DNA from: Phoma sp. XZ068
Taxonomy: Eukaryota > Ascomycota > Dothideomycetes > Pleosporales > Didymellaceae
Assembly (NCBI GenBank): GCA_004835665.1
Contig: RBKR01000009.1
Coordinates: 1,488,001 to 1,552,000 of the forward strand
Direction: 5' to 3'
DNA length: 64,000 nt
Of the stretch, positions 1 through 10,708 are shown piece after piece. The notes beneath the pieces are model-generated. The model was given only the letters and a program-made list of their open reading frames with translations, made no database searches and was not told where the DNA came from. A program made the translations under genes and the position numbers. Within the stretch, counting starts at the first letter, position 1. Each line of letters begins with the position of its first letter.

Positions 1-1717
1 CGCCCCCCCTCCAGCTACCGCCATCGACAGCAAGCCGCTCACAAACGGAGTGCACAGGAGGGAGCTCCCGCCTCCCTTCTACCCGTCAAGCATGAGTGGC
101 ATGCATACGCCTGTCGCGGAGAACCATGACAATGTCTACCACCCACCTCGCCCAACCGTGGATGACGCCATGGGCAGTGTCGTGCAGGACTCGCCAGCTC
201 AGCCCGCCACCCCGCACGGCTATGACGCTGCTGGACATGGACACCGACAGCCTGTGCCGCGCATCCCCCCAGGTTTTGCTCCGCCAGACTTCACGCCTGC
301 CTTCTTCCCTGGTCACGCCCATCACCTGTCAGACGCCGGCGCTCCATGGCTCTACCCACCATACTCCATGCCCCCTCCCCCGGAGCCAATGTATGGAAAT
401 GGGACCGAGTTCCAGTCGCCCCCGTTCACTGCAGGCCCTTCTGCAGGCCCGGACCCGTACCAGGCTCATTTCTCTCCAGAAGACCCACGTTTTGCTACCA
501 ACGGCATCGCAACGTCGCACTCACAGTCGCCTAACAAGTCGCAATTCGGTGAGCCGTTGCCCGGCGCTGATCGGGTGGATGCACAGCCTGCGCAGCCTCA
601 ACAGAATGGCACCGGTCCCCGATCGGAGGAGATGAGTGAATCGCCATTCGAGCTTGCCTCATACCTGTCCACGCAATTCGGCAATCCCGAGTTCGCCGAC
701 TTTGTCTTGCAAGTCCGTTCGCCCGAGTTCCAGTACATTTCCATACCTGTGCATGGAATCGTGGTAGTCCGCAGCCCGGTCATCGCCAACGCCGTTCGTC
801 GCAGCATTCCTCCCGCTCATCGATCCAGGGACTCGCGCCGCCTTGTTGATGTGCTTACCACCAATCCCTTCGTCGCTGCTGAGTCCATCCAAGAGGCCAT
901 CAAGGTACTTTACGGAGCGCCGCTTCTGTCTATGCAAGCCTTCCTGTACGGTCTTGGCCACTACACGCCGGAGCTGCCTCATACTCAAGTCACAAAGGAT
1001 GCTCGCAGGCGCATGGACCAGCTTCTCAGCTACATTGCAGCCGGCAGTGTCCTGCAGATTCCCAGCATGCAAGCTCGAGGTGTTGAAATCGCCAAAGCGC
1101 TGCTGCGATGGGACACCTTGGAGCAGGCTCTTCACTACGGTCTTCATGCGGCAACCTCGACCTCACGATTGAACGCCGAGGGAGCCGACGCCCATGACCC
1201 GTTTGCTACAGAGCTTTTAAACTCAGCCATCGATTTCATCGCGTACAACTTCCCTAATGATTTCTACCTGTACAGGATTGCTTCAGAGCTACGGGACCAC
1301 CCACGCCTGCCCAGCCTTAGCGAGGCGCGTGCTCCGACACACAACGCCCGGCTAAGCAAGATTCGTTTCGGAGATGCGCCGGCTGACGACGACGCACAAG
1401 CAAGTCCAGTCTCAAGGACGCTGTCCAGCGTCTTGCTGTCGCTTCCGGTTCCGCTTCTCGACCGCCTGTTCAACCACCGTGCTACCGCCAACCAGATTGG
1501 CTGGACTGGAGCTGCAAGAGTGCTGCACGATGTTGTTGATGAGCGCGAGAATCGTCGCCAAAAGGCTGTTCGAGCTCAGCTACAGCTAGACGGTACAGTG
1601 CCAAATGCTCTCCTGGACAACTTGTACGTTGAAGAGCGTGTCGACCACGTGGGCGCCTCACCCCTTCACCCTTCTGGCTACATGATCTCAGCACACCGTG
1701 CAAATGGCCAGGCCTGA
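1..1717 (+). CDS. BTB/POZ-like domain protein, 5'-partial
   Basis: The reading frame is open from base 2 to the stop at 1715-1717, and no ATG precedes the first window base in this frame, so the gene starts upstream. About 570 residues are visible. The first ~200 are Pro/Gln/Ser-rich and look disordered. A segment beginning FADFVLQV and continuing through IPVHGIVVVRSPVI has the pattern of a BTB/POZ fold start (hydrophobic strand, then a H-x-x-hydrophobic core and an 'RSP' turn), followed by an alpha-helical C-terminal half. BTB domains dimerise and often recruit cullin-3 or transcription factors; nothing here shows which. No intron is needed in the visible part. The BTB assignment is by pattern only, since the motif is divergent. 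The remainder of the protein is unrecognised and looks like a conserved fungal hypothetical. Confidence 0.72.
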   Translation, partial: APPPATAIDSKPLTNGVHRRELPPPFYPSSMSGMHTPVAENHDNVYHPPRPTVDDAMGSVVQDSPAQPATPHGYDAAGHGHRQPVPRIPPGFAPPDFTPAFFPGHAHHLSDAGAPWLYPPYSMPPPPEPMYGNGTEFQSPPFTAGPSAGPDPYQAHFSPEDPRFATNGIATSHSQSPNKSQFGEPLPGADRVDAQPAQPQQNGTGPRSEEMSESPFELASYLSTQFGNPEFADFVLQVRSPEFQYISIPVHGIVVVRSPVIANAVRRSIPPAHRSRDSRRLVDVLTTNPFVAAESIQEAIKVLYGAPLLSMQAFLYGLGHYTPELPHTQVTKDARRRMDQLLSYIAAGSVLQIPSMQARGVEIAKALLRWDTLEQALHYGLHAATSTSRLNAEGADAHDPFATELLNSAIDFIAYNFPNDFYLYRIASELRDHPRLPSLSEARAPTHNARLSKIRFGDAPADDDAQASPVSRTLSSVLLSLPVPLLDRLFNHRATANQIGWTGAARVLHDVVDERENRRQKAVRAQLQLDGTVPNALLDNLYVEERVDHVGASPLHPSGYMISAHRANGQA

Positions 1718-2772
1718 TTCGACCCTTCACATACATATGACGTTGATCTTTCGACCTGGATATACTGACATGTTCGAATCAACTCGACAACCGTTTCCTA
1801 CATTTCGACTTATATAAAACTTGGGTGGGCCTGCTCTTTCGGGTGTATAGCATAGCGAGCGTTGGGCGTTGCGTATTGGTGTTTTGATCATGATTAATGG
1901 CACGCTCACTGTTTTGGTGAGCGAAAAGCAAGAACGAGCGACGACGCATATTCCCCAAGATTACGACGGCATGAGGCAAGCCCGGCTTGCGTTGTATACC
2001 ATCGGCATTTCTTTCTTCGCCGCACCCGGTAGTTTGCCCTTAGAGGCGGAAAAATAGCATTTTGTGATACATCACGGCCAGCAACATATGCACCTTTGAG
2101 TCACTTAAATGGCAACATATCCACAGACGTTGTCGGCATTGGCCGTCATTATACGACCATTCCTCTCGGGAACATACCATAGCATCGTATGTCTCCGAGA
2201 GGAATGGTATATATCATGACCGCATCTGTCTGCCACCATAGAAATCTTCCTTCCATTGTGAATCAGCGGTGAAGGTATTTTGCAAAACGCCCTTCCACTT
2301 TTTCTGACGGCTTTCACGATTTTTAGCGCTAACGGCTGTTCGAAACGCCTCAGTGGTACAGAAATGGCGGGATTAGACCGGGATTAAACTTATAGCGCGA
2401 CAAACCACACTTTTTTGCCGTGCACCTCGCTCTTGACAATGGCCGAACAAGCCTCAAACGGTTGAGCGGGCGTGCTGCCGCGCTGCGACCCTTCGCTAAA
2501 CAAGCTCATTAATAACAGTAACCATGTCTTCATTCACTTATGATCTGCCTTCCCCAGGATCTCACTTTCCAAGATCCAGGACTTGCTCACCACCCGCGCC
2601 GACCTCCTTCCCTTGTCTTCTCAAGGCTTTCTTAGTAAAGACGTCACCTTATTCTGCGCGCCATTCAACCATATAAACACCCGGTTCTCAACATTGGAAA
2701 TTAAGCGCTGCGCACAGCGCCGAAACGACACAACGCTGTATCACCGCCGTCAGCATCCAACACAGCCAAGAC
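1718..2772. other. Intergenic, with a strong hairpin
   Basis: This stretch lies between two genes on the + strand. It should hold the 3' end of the BTB-like gene and the promoter and 5' leader of the transporter. Short open frames here match nothing I recognise. The one structural feature is the inverted repeat at 2156-2208, listed separately. Confidence 0.5.
2156..2208. repeat. Inverted repeat (hairpin), 21-bp arms
   Basis: The left arm 2156-2176 (ACCATTCCTCTCGG...ACATA) pairs with the right arm 2188-2208 over 21 positions, with two mismatches in the middle. The loop is 11 bases (2177-2187). It lies about 440 bases after the BTB-like stop codon. It could be a small inverted-repeat element remnant, an RNA hairpin in a 3' leader, or chance. 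No target-site duplication is obvious. Confidence 0.7.
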
Positions 2773-4245
2773 ATGGATTACCAACGAGCGGGGAACGCCG
2801 ACGCAGGGTCGCACAACCCCGACCAAACAACCTATGACGACACTATCCCCGAGAAATCAGCGCAGACATCACCACTCTCTAGCCAAAAGTCAAATGGCAG
2901 TCTTGCAATACGAGACGCACCAATTGACGAGCCGCAAGAGAAAGCACACGTGACACAAGATGATCACGTTCCTGAACACGATGCCGCGACAGATACTGAT
3001 GGTCTGAAGAGAGTCAAGAGCAAGCACAGCGTCCGCGACGCAGGAAGCATCCCCAACGGCGGCCTCTGGGCCTGGCTACAAGTCCTAGGCGGGTTCTTTT
3101 TGCTCTTTAACAGTTGGGGCATAATAAATACTTTTGGCTCATATCAAGCGTACTATGAGACTACACTCCTGCCGTCATCGTCGCCGTCGTCGATATCCTG
3201 GATCGGTAGTATCCAAGCGTTCCTCCTGCTTGAAGTCGGCGCGCTCACGGGACCAATCTACGATGCAGGCTACTTCCGCGAACTACTGCTCTTTGGCTCT
3301 TTTATGCTCGTCTTTGGCCAGATGATGCTGTCCCTCTGCACTTCCTACTGGCAAGTCCTCCTCGCGCAAGCCTTCTGCATAGGTATTGGCACGGGCGCTC
3401 TATTTGTCCCCTCCGTAGCCATCCTATCGACGTACTTTAGCACAAGAATCGGCATGGCGATTGGCATCGCAGCAGCCGGATCCAGCTTCGGCGGCGTCAT
3501 CTACCCGATCGTCTTCCACAACCTTCTCCCCAAGATCGGCTTCGCATGGACAACCCGCGTCCTCGGCTTCATCATCCTCGCCACCATGGTCGTACCCTGC
3601 GTCTGCATGCGCGTGCGCGTTCTCCCCGCGAAATCCCGCTCCCTCCTCGACCTGAAGGCGTTCTGCATCCCCGCCTACTCCCTCCAAGTCACTGGCTTCT
3701 TCTTTGGCTTCATGGGCCTCTACATGCCATTCTTCTACGCGCAAGTCTACGCGCTGGAAAGGCACCTGACAAACGAGAACCTCGCATTCTACCTCCTCGC
3801 CATCATGAACTCAACCAGCGTATTCGGCCGCATCATCCCCAACGTTTTCGCCGACCGCCTGGGCCCCTTCAACGTCGTTATCCCCTGCTGTCTCATATCC
3901 GGCGTGCTATGCATTAGCTACATGGCCGTCAGCAACTCCGCGGGGATATGCGTGCTCATGGCGTTCTACGGGTTCTTCTCCGGGTCTTTCGTCTCCCTGC
4001 CTCCAACCATCATTGTCCGACTTAGCCAGGACAAGCGCGAGAAGATTGGCACAAGACTGGGCCAGAGTTTTGCGATTGTGGCGGTGGGAGTGCTGATTGG
4101 GACGCCGATTGGTGGCGCGATTCTAGATCATAGCGGATTTGATGCGTTGTGGACGTTTGGCGGGTGTATGTTGTTTGGGAGTGCGGTGTTGTTGCTTGCG
4201 GCAAGGATTAGCTTTGGGGGGTTTGGGCTTAGGGTAAAGGTGTAG
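2773..4245 (+). CDS. MFS transporter, monocarboxylate-permease-like
   Basis: This is a single-exon 490-aa membrane protein, the usual length for fungal members of the monocarboxylate porter branch of the major facilitator superfamily. An acidic, disordered N-terminus of ~95 residues precedes the first membrane segment (GLWAWLQVLGGFFLLFNSWG). About twelve hydrophobic segments follow. Family-type signatures are NGG-W-AW before TM1, RIGMAIGIAAAGSSFGG in the TM4-5 region, and a central cytoplasmic loop. These proteins move monocarboxylates or related small organic acids, riboflavin or nicotinate across the plasma or organelle membrane. The sequence does not reveal the substrate. The start is the first ATG in frame after stops, with a purine at -3. 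The gene stands alone; no enzyme gene is adjacent. Confidence 0.9.
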   Translation: MDYQRAGNADAGSHNPDQTTYDDTIPEKSAQTSPLSSQKSNGSLAIRDAPIDEPQEKAHVTQDDHVPEHDAATDTDGLKRVKSKHSVRDAGSIPNGGLWAWLQVLGGFFLLFNSWGIINTFGSYQAYYETTLLPSSSPSSISWIGSIQAFLLLEVGALTGPIYDAGYFRELLLFGSFMLVFGQMMLSLCTSYWQVLLAQAFCIGIGTGALFVPSVAILSTYFSTRIGMAIGIAAAGSSFGGVIYPIVFHNLLPKIGFAWTTRVLGFIILATMVVPCVCMRVRVLPAKSRSLLDLKAFCIPAYSLQVTGFFFGFMGLYMPFFYAQVYALERHLTNENLAFYLLAIMNSTSVFGRIIPNVFADRLGPFNVVIPCCLISGVLCISYMAVSNSAGICVLMAFYGFFSGSFVSLPPTIIVRLSQDKREKIGTRLGQSFAIVAVGVLIGTPIGGAILDHSGFDALWTFGGCMLFGSAVLLLAARISFGGFGLRVKV

Positions 4246-4639
4246 ATGTGCGTGAGGAAATGAGGTGCCCATACATAAAGCATTTAGCAATGAAGCATAT
4301 ATATATATAGAGAGAAGTAATTTAATGGATGCATGTCACCTTCTCTGTTTTGGATGAAGGTATTCGAATCAAACGGACAACATGCATGGTATCTTTATGT
4401 CTATTGAGGTTGCCGAATTCGACGTTTTCAAATCAAAGCTGATCAGAGCATGACAATCGCTACGAAATCAAACCTTCGTACTACACTCACACGGACAAGT
4501 TCTCAAACATGAATTTTTTCGTTCTTGCCTTTTCAAAAACTCGGCTGGGCTCTATTATATGCTCGCCCATGACTTTCCAGACGCCGCCTTCATTTCTAAA
4601 ACCCACGGCGGAAGATAGCAACATCATCGACCCATGACT

Positions 4640-6260
4640 CTCGCCATTATATCTTATGCGCACCCAACCACCCAATTTCGCAATGCACATAACGTTCGGC
4701 CATGATGAAGGAGGGAGAAATGTCGTAAACATTTTGATTCTACAGCAGATCCATTCATGGATATTGCGCGTACTGCCTTCTGCAGACTTGGATGCGCAGT
4801 CATGCAAATTTTGCAACCAGATTTATAGAATTTTGAACGTTTGATGACACATAGCATAATTCTGCGGTGGTTTTGGCAGACGAAAGGCGCCGGGCATGAC
4901 TTCTGAGTGGCAAGTTTTGGTTCGAGGGCTGGAGGAGCTGGATGTGTGTGTTTGAGTGTTTGGAGGGGAGAGAAAGATGTGTTTGAATATTGTTGGAAGC
5001 AGACAGGTCCGGCCGCTGTCCTCTGTTGATGTGCATTTTGAATTTCAGGCAACAAGCCGGACATAAGTACGAAATCTCGGGGTTTGGGAAACATTGCCCA
5101 TCAAGTTGAGAATTTCTGATTTTCAGGCAAGAAAGCGGGACGTGTGTGTTCGAGACTTGGAGGGGAGAAAAGGTGTTTATATGTTGTTGGAAGAAGTCCG
5201 GCGCCAGCCATAGTAGTGGTGAGTGAGGTTTTTGTTTTGAGGGACACAACGAGCAACACATCATCGAAGTGATTTTCGTCGTTGGAAAAACATAAACCAG
5301 ACGATTACTTTTTTTTCGAGGCAATAATAGCGGTATATGCAGATTCAAACGCATGGAGGAGAGAGAAACACGGTATGTTTCTGTTCCCGGGAGAAGACAG
5401 GCGCCGGCCATAGCTTCTGTTGTGGCAAGTATTGGATTGAGGGGCAAGAACTCCACCAGATATCATTGTAGTGAGGTTTAATTTTGGAACCATGGGTCGT
5501 GAATTCTGGTCGTTGAGGCAGAAACGTGTATCTTTAACAACCACATAAATTAGGAGTGAATTATATGCATGGTTTTGGAAAACGAAAGACGCAGCGGTCA
5601 TCGAAAGGGTTTTCGCCATTCTTGGGTTTCCCGAAACAAACTCAGGATATGCGACTTTGAAGCCATGATGAAAGAGAAAGAGTATAGCGTTTTCCGGAGA
5701 AGGAGTGCGCAATCCATACTGGTTGCACCCCTCGCTTTTATTTCCAGGGGAGGAAATCGCAGAACATCTCACTAATGAGGTTTGCTTTTGAGAAACCATG
5801 GATGAGTGTCATGGTTGATTTTCGAGGACAGGAATGCGGACATACGAGTTTGAACGCATGGAGGAGAGAGCAAGTGTTCAAGTGTTCTTGGGAGACGACA
5901 GGCCCATGCCACATCCGTTGGAGACTTGGGCAATCTTTTCGGGGTAGGAACAAGCCAGATATCATAGTAATGATGTTTGTTCTTGGGAGACCATACCCCA
6001 GGTCGTATCGGATTTTGATTTTCGATGGCGGGAGAAGCCTCGGACATACGAATTTCAGTGCATGACGAAAGGAAGCTATATGCGTGGGTTTGGAAGACGG
6101 GCGTAATCCATACATTCGTTGTACAGATTTTGGTTTTCAAAGGCAAGAACAACCAGCACATTGTGAGCAAGGCCCAGATTTTTAAGAACCATGTACAGAT
6201 ATGTAGTAATTTTTGATTTTACAGGGCAGAAAGAAGCGCCGGACATGCATGTTTGAGCCT
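4640..6260. repeat. Tandem array of degenerate ~190-205 bp repeats
   Basis: Related blocks recur at about 4670, 4918, 5121, 5310, 5500 (short), 5627, 5817, 6018 and 6216 (partial). Spacing is mostly 189-203 bases; one unit is cut to about 127. Each unit shows the same series of landmarks: GATTTTCGAGGCAAGAA-like, CGGACATACGA-like, GCATGGAGGAGAGAG-like, GACAGGCGCCGGCCAT-like, then AAGCCAGATATCATAGTAATG-like words. Copies differ by many substitutions and small indels, so the array is old. On the minus strand several units read as related ~65-residue blocks (LLHAF..VCP and TMISG..LP patterns), but no frame stays open across the array. Its origin is unknown. It fills most of the gap between the MFS and HET genes. 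Confidence 0.8.
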
Positions 6261-6576
6261 TGGATTTTGAGACTTGCAGAAAAAGATTTGGGATGCAGGG
6301 GAGAGGTTCGGAAGCAGCAGAGAGGTAGTTATATACCGAATCGTTGCGATTTACACGTGACGAGGCCGCTGAGGCGGTGTGTGGACGGTCTGGGCAAACG
6401 GGACATCGGCATCCTATATGAGAGTTGAGTTGACCGCTTGTTAGAACGCTGTTGTGTGGCTGTTTATGTATGTTCGAGTCACAGAAGTCGACGTAGTGTT
6501 TCACTCAGAAAGATCTTAGGAGGTTACGATACATCAAAGCCTGAATTAAAGATCTACAACAAATCTATATAAATCG

Positions 6577-8923
6577 TCACAGTCGAGGATTAGTATTAAG
6601 AGACAGATGAGTGAGCTCCCTCAAGCTCACTGGTACATCTATTGCATCATCATTCGGCACACCAAAGACCTCGCCATTGAGTCGTGACGAAACGTCAGCG
6701 TCTGGTTGCCTTGTGTTGATCATGACTGCTCTACCGATCAATCTGTAGTCGAATTTAGACTCGCTGTTCGGATCTGGCTTGTCTGGCACTTTCCGTACGA
6801 CAGCGAGAGTGTCAGAATTCCAGAAGCGGATGATCAGGTCGCCTTCTTGGGCGCGCGCAGGCACCAGGCCTGCGGAACCATGGGTTCCGAGAAAGACATG
6901 TGGGGTATGTTGTTCTTGCACGTCTGGTAAAGCTCCATCCTTGAACAGGATTTCCAAGGCTGCGTATGCTAGTGTAGGACACAGGAGGTATGTGACAGCT
7001 TGCGTAGTGGATGGATTCAGGTTTTCGAGGACAGACTTGATCTCGGCTAAGAACCTTGTCTTCGCAGCAGGTTCTGCGTCGCGTGTTGGCAAGTTCACCA
7101 ATGCAGTCGCATTCTCATTCTTTTTGGTAATCGCAGACTCCACGGATGTGTACGTGGGGCCGATCTGTTGAATCTTATCGATTTCCATACCGCGTACGTA
7201 CATATCCTGGAAGGTCTCGTGGGTTCCCTGGTCAAGGACCCATAGAGCCAAGTTTTCTGCGTCAGAAGGCTTCCAGAAGCGCTCTTGTTCCTTTGCGCGG
7301 AGTCCAGCGATGGCCATGTAGATACCTTTGATGATCCCATATAGTACCCCTCTAAGAATTCCACGGATTAACACTTCTGTGAAAGTCATATCGCGGACTT
7401 CTCGATCTTCTTCCTTGAAGCTTTCTTGACTCAAGAGATCGAAATTGGCCTCGAGCGGGTGCTCCCCGAACGGCCTTGGTACCTTGTGACGGAGAGCTGA
7501 CTCTCTAGTCAGCGACTGACGAAGAAGTGCGCTGAAGTAGACTAGCTCAACCGATCTCTGCTTTGGCGACATGCCTGAATACTCCCAGAAGTAGGTTATA
7601 CAGTCTTGATAGACTTCAGGCGCAGTCCTCGCGTAGTCAATTGGTATCATGCCACTGGGCCAATCGTGAGCCAGGCCGATGAGAGCGTAGATTTTGTCGT
7701 GGTATAGCTTCGGGTCTGGACTCTGCTTCGACGCGGTTGTGAACGAGTCTTTGAAGGCGTCCATCAGGAAGGCAAGAGTGAACACCGCGCCCGCACTAGA
7801 CCTTCGCTGCCGCGTGTTGTTCAGATGCATTATGTATTGGACAGCGTGATCCTGAGGATGCCGTTGATGATACCCTGACACCCAGCGAACAAACTCTTCC
7901 CATTCCACCGATGTGTGGCCAAAACGGACCACAAGGTTATTGTTCGCCATGACTATCTCTTGTATAATCCAGCCGCGTCTCCAGTACTCTTCGTGAATGA
8001 TGTTGCGGAGAAAGTAATCCATAGCCACTCTGTCTACCTTGTTGTTACGGACTGCTGTCTCAACCGTGCCTTGTAAAACTTGTCGCATGGGATGCTGTCT
8101 ACTATTCAGTGATGGTGAGTTGTGTCCACTCTGAGACAATTTCGCCTGCTGGTCCGCATAATCAATCGACTCGAGCGCTCGTGTGACTGCAGTCGACTGT
8201 AGTTCATCAAGTGAAGATTGCCGGTGAAGATCATTCGAAGGCTGATGATTGCCGAGATATATGATTACAGACCTTGCATGGCTGTATATTGAGGCCATGA
8301 TTGGCACTTGGGCACTCAGCTCGTCTTTATCGAGTTGATTGATGCATATTGCATCGGCCCATAGCCTTCTATGTTGCTTTGCATCGCGAAGAGAGGATAG
8401 CGCAAGCCACAGAGTCTTTGTAATGGCAACTTTGACACCATTGATGTAGATCGGTCGGACATCTTCCGAGTCACCCCAGCGGTATGATAACGCTTCGTAT
8501 GGAGCGCAGTCTGAGAGCTGGGTGGAAGAAAGCTGCAATCTGATTGGCTGAGAGCCTTTCCCTGGAAGAAGTTAACAAGGTCCGGAAGCTGTCAGGCGAT
8601 GCTAGTAAGGGTGTATATGGAACCGGTGAGACGCCGTTGAGATCGATGTGGTTTCTGCCGCGAAAGTCGAAAATAAGACCTGCGCCTACACATAATCCAA
8701 GCGTGAGAGCCAGGAAGGAGCTGCTGCTTTGCTTGGGCAACGGTCGTTGATCGCTTCGTTGTGGCTGGTTGTAGAAGGTGCTAGTTCCGGTTGAAGACTG
8801 TAGTGATTTATATCTCTGTGCTGTCTGCCGATATAAACGAACGGGTGTTCTCGCATGAGGTTTTCTGTAGTGTGGTGCGTGTTCGAACGCGGCACGCGTA
8901 ATGCCGCGCATTAAGCGTTGCAT
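6577..8923 (-). CDS. HET-domain protein with apparent 1-base frameshift near the N-terminus
   Basis: The frame 6577-8569 encodes a heterokaryon-incompatibility (HET, PF06985) protein: YEALSYRWG, then LWADAICINQ, VPIMASIYSHA and WIIQEIVMA, in family order. HET proteins trigger non-self recognition cell death in filamentous fungi. No ATG starts this frame before the domain. A second minus-strand frame from the ATG at 8923 runs into it and supplies the missing N-terminus: YTPLLASPDSFRTLL, joined to LLPG and QPIRLQL, is the usual lead-in to a HET domain. The two frames are offset by one base at about 8571-8573 (GTTAAC). The full span is 2,347 bases, one more than a multiple of three; without the extra base it would encode 781 aa. 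The first 45 residues are Arg-rich and mitochondrial-presequence-like, followed by a hydrophobic segment. The shift may be a real lesion or an assembly error. I found no intron that repairs it. Confidence 0.82.
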
Positions 8924-9565
8924 AGCATGCGACGCCCAGGAGACCCTAACAGTGAGATGTCGCCGGAGAGAGAATAATCAGTGACCAAAACATCTACAGA
9001 ACGGAGCCGAAAAGACAACAGCAATATTAAAGGAAGATGGGTCAAGGCAGGCTGACCATCCAGCCGGCAGGTCACGGACTTTCGTCTCAGCTCAAGCCAC
9101 ACGCCTCAAATACGTGGCAGGGCTTCACAAAAAGTATAGAGCTTACCTTGTCGCCTATCAAGTTAAATAACTGCCGCAGCCCCCGTCGGCCAGCTCGTAT
9201 CATGCTCATACGGACCGACAAGGCTGAGCGAGGAGCTCACATGAAAAGTAACTGCTCTTCGCGGGCTGGCGGCTAGAGCAATGTTATCATTGGACAGCGG
9301 AGTGCGATCGTGAAATCATATTAGAGCATTGAAAGTAAACATATTACAATGGAGGTTGATACTTCTGTACATGACATCTCGCATGTGCAACGGAGCACAC
9401 AAATGACTCGGGGACGCAATCGATAAGCTTTTCCTCTCCCAACCCCACCTACACCACCACAACTTTTTTTCCTATACGCATATCCGTGACGCGACTTTTC
9501 CGCGCTCTTTCCCACCTTTCCTTTGTCCTCGCTCCAAATTATTATTCCTTGCTCGCACGCCAAAA
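8924..9565. promoter_or_regulatory. Divergent promoter region, HET / GCIP-like
   Basis: This 640-base gap separates two divergently transcribed genes and must hold both promoters. A pyrimidine-rich stretch at about 9430-9530 sits just before the start of the + strand gene, as is common near fungal transcription starts. No specific operator can be named. Confidence 0.45.
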
Positions 9566-10708
9566 ATGCCTCCACCAAAAGACATTCAAAAACTCATCTC
9601 CCTGACGCAAACCACGCAAACCCTCCTCACCCACTTCCAAACCTCGCTCACGCCCTCGCCCACCTCGAATGTAACCACCGACGCGCCCGACCTGCCCAAC
9701 GGCGCACTCACTGCTATCCACGCCGCCACCACCCTGCTCAGATCTCACACCACAACGCTCTCCCTGCTGCTCCTCACACCGCCGCTCACGCCTAGCGCGC
9801 TGATCGGGAAGATAGGCGATGTGACATCCGGCGCGCTGAGCGGCATGGTAGCAGCAGCATCGTACGCGCCTCCGGCCAATGCGCGCGACGAGCTGGGACA
9901 GATTATGCGGAGCGAGTTGCGGGCGCAAGTGAAGCGGCTGGTGGGTGCGTGGACGGAGGTGCTCGCGCTTGTGCTGGGCATGGCGGAGACACGAAAGGCG
10001 TTGGCGGGGAAGGATAGTGGGCCTAGTGAGGCGGAGAAGAAGGATGTGCTTGAGAAGACGGGCGTGGTGTGGGATGTGTGTGATGAGCTGTTGAGGCTGT
10101 GCAATGGGGGTGTGATCGAACTGGTGTTGAAGAAAGCGCAGCAGTTGAGGGCGGTGTTGTTGGATGCGGTGGAGGAGTTGAAGGAGTGGGGGGAAGATGT
10201 TGCGGATTCTGATGATGAGGATGTCAAGGCGGAGGGTAGTGGTGAGGAGGATGAGTTCGGAGGTGATGATGATTTCTTCGGTGCGAACAATAAGCTGGGC
10301 AAGGATGATAAGGAGTTGAAAGAGCTGTTGGATAGGAGTGTGAAGAAGCTGAAGATGGTGGGCATCATGTATCAGGCCGTTGGCAAGAGGAGGTTGAAGA
10401 CTTTCCCTGCAGCAGCTCCCGGCTCGACCCCTGCATCAACAGCAGCGACGAATGGGGATGCGAAGAACGAGACGCCGGCGCAGAGGTTGGACAAGCTCAT
10501 GCATATCCTCAAGACCATCCCGGATACGGTCGACGATCTCGCCTCGACTTTCTATGAGCTGGAGCAAGAGGAGGCAGAAGCGGAACTCAAGAAGGTCTGT
10601 GACGAGGCGAAGAGCGCGGTGGACTTGGTAAAGAAGAGTTGGACTGGCACAGATGATGAATTCACGGCTTGGTCAGCAAAGTGGATCGAAGCTCTGGATG
10701 CAGTATAG
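9566..10708 (+). CDS. GCIP / cyclin-D1-binding protein 1-like
   Basis: This is a single-exon 380-aa protein. It is mostly helical, with a Ser/Thr-rich N-terminus and an acidic central tract (DSDDEDVKAEG and DEFGGDDDFFG, about residues 214-236). A C-terminal helical part follows (ELKELLDRSVKKLKMVGIMYQAV...). Length, helical pattern and central acidic loop fit the Grap2-and-cyclin-D-interacting/CCNDBP1 family (PF13324). Its animal members bind cyclin D and helix-loop-helix factors as negative regulators; the fungal role is not established. The start ATG has a good context (AAAATGCC) and follows a pyrimidine-rich leader. Codons in the first 100 residues are strongly C-rich at third positions, while later codons are mixed. 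Confidence 0.75.
   Translation: MPPPKDIQKLISLTQTTQTLLTHFQTSLTPSPTSNVTTDAPDLPNGALTAIHAATTLLRSHTTTLSLLLLTPPLTPSALIGKIGDVTSGALSGMVAAASYAPPANARDELGQIMRSELRAQVKRLVGAWTEVLALVLGMAETRKALAGKDSGPSEAEKKDVLEKTGVVWDVCDELLRLCNGGVIELVLKKAQQLRAVLLDAVEELKEWGEDVADSDDEDVKAEGSGEEDEFGGDDDFFGANNKLGKDDKELKELLDRSVKKLKMVGIMYQAVGKRRLKTFPAAAPGSTPASTAATNGDAKNETPAQRLDKLMHILKTIPDTVDDLASTFYELEQEEAEAELKKVCDEAKSAVDLVKKSWTGTDDEFTAWSAKWIEALDAV

Noticed and set aside
4800..5456. 218-codon minus-strand open frame inside the repeat array
   Set aside because: It lies wholly in the degenerate ~200-bp repeats. Neighbouring units fall in other frames, and there is no domain, signal or splice structure. I list the repeats, not a gene.
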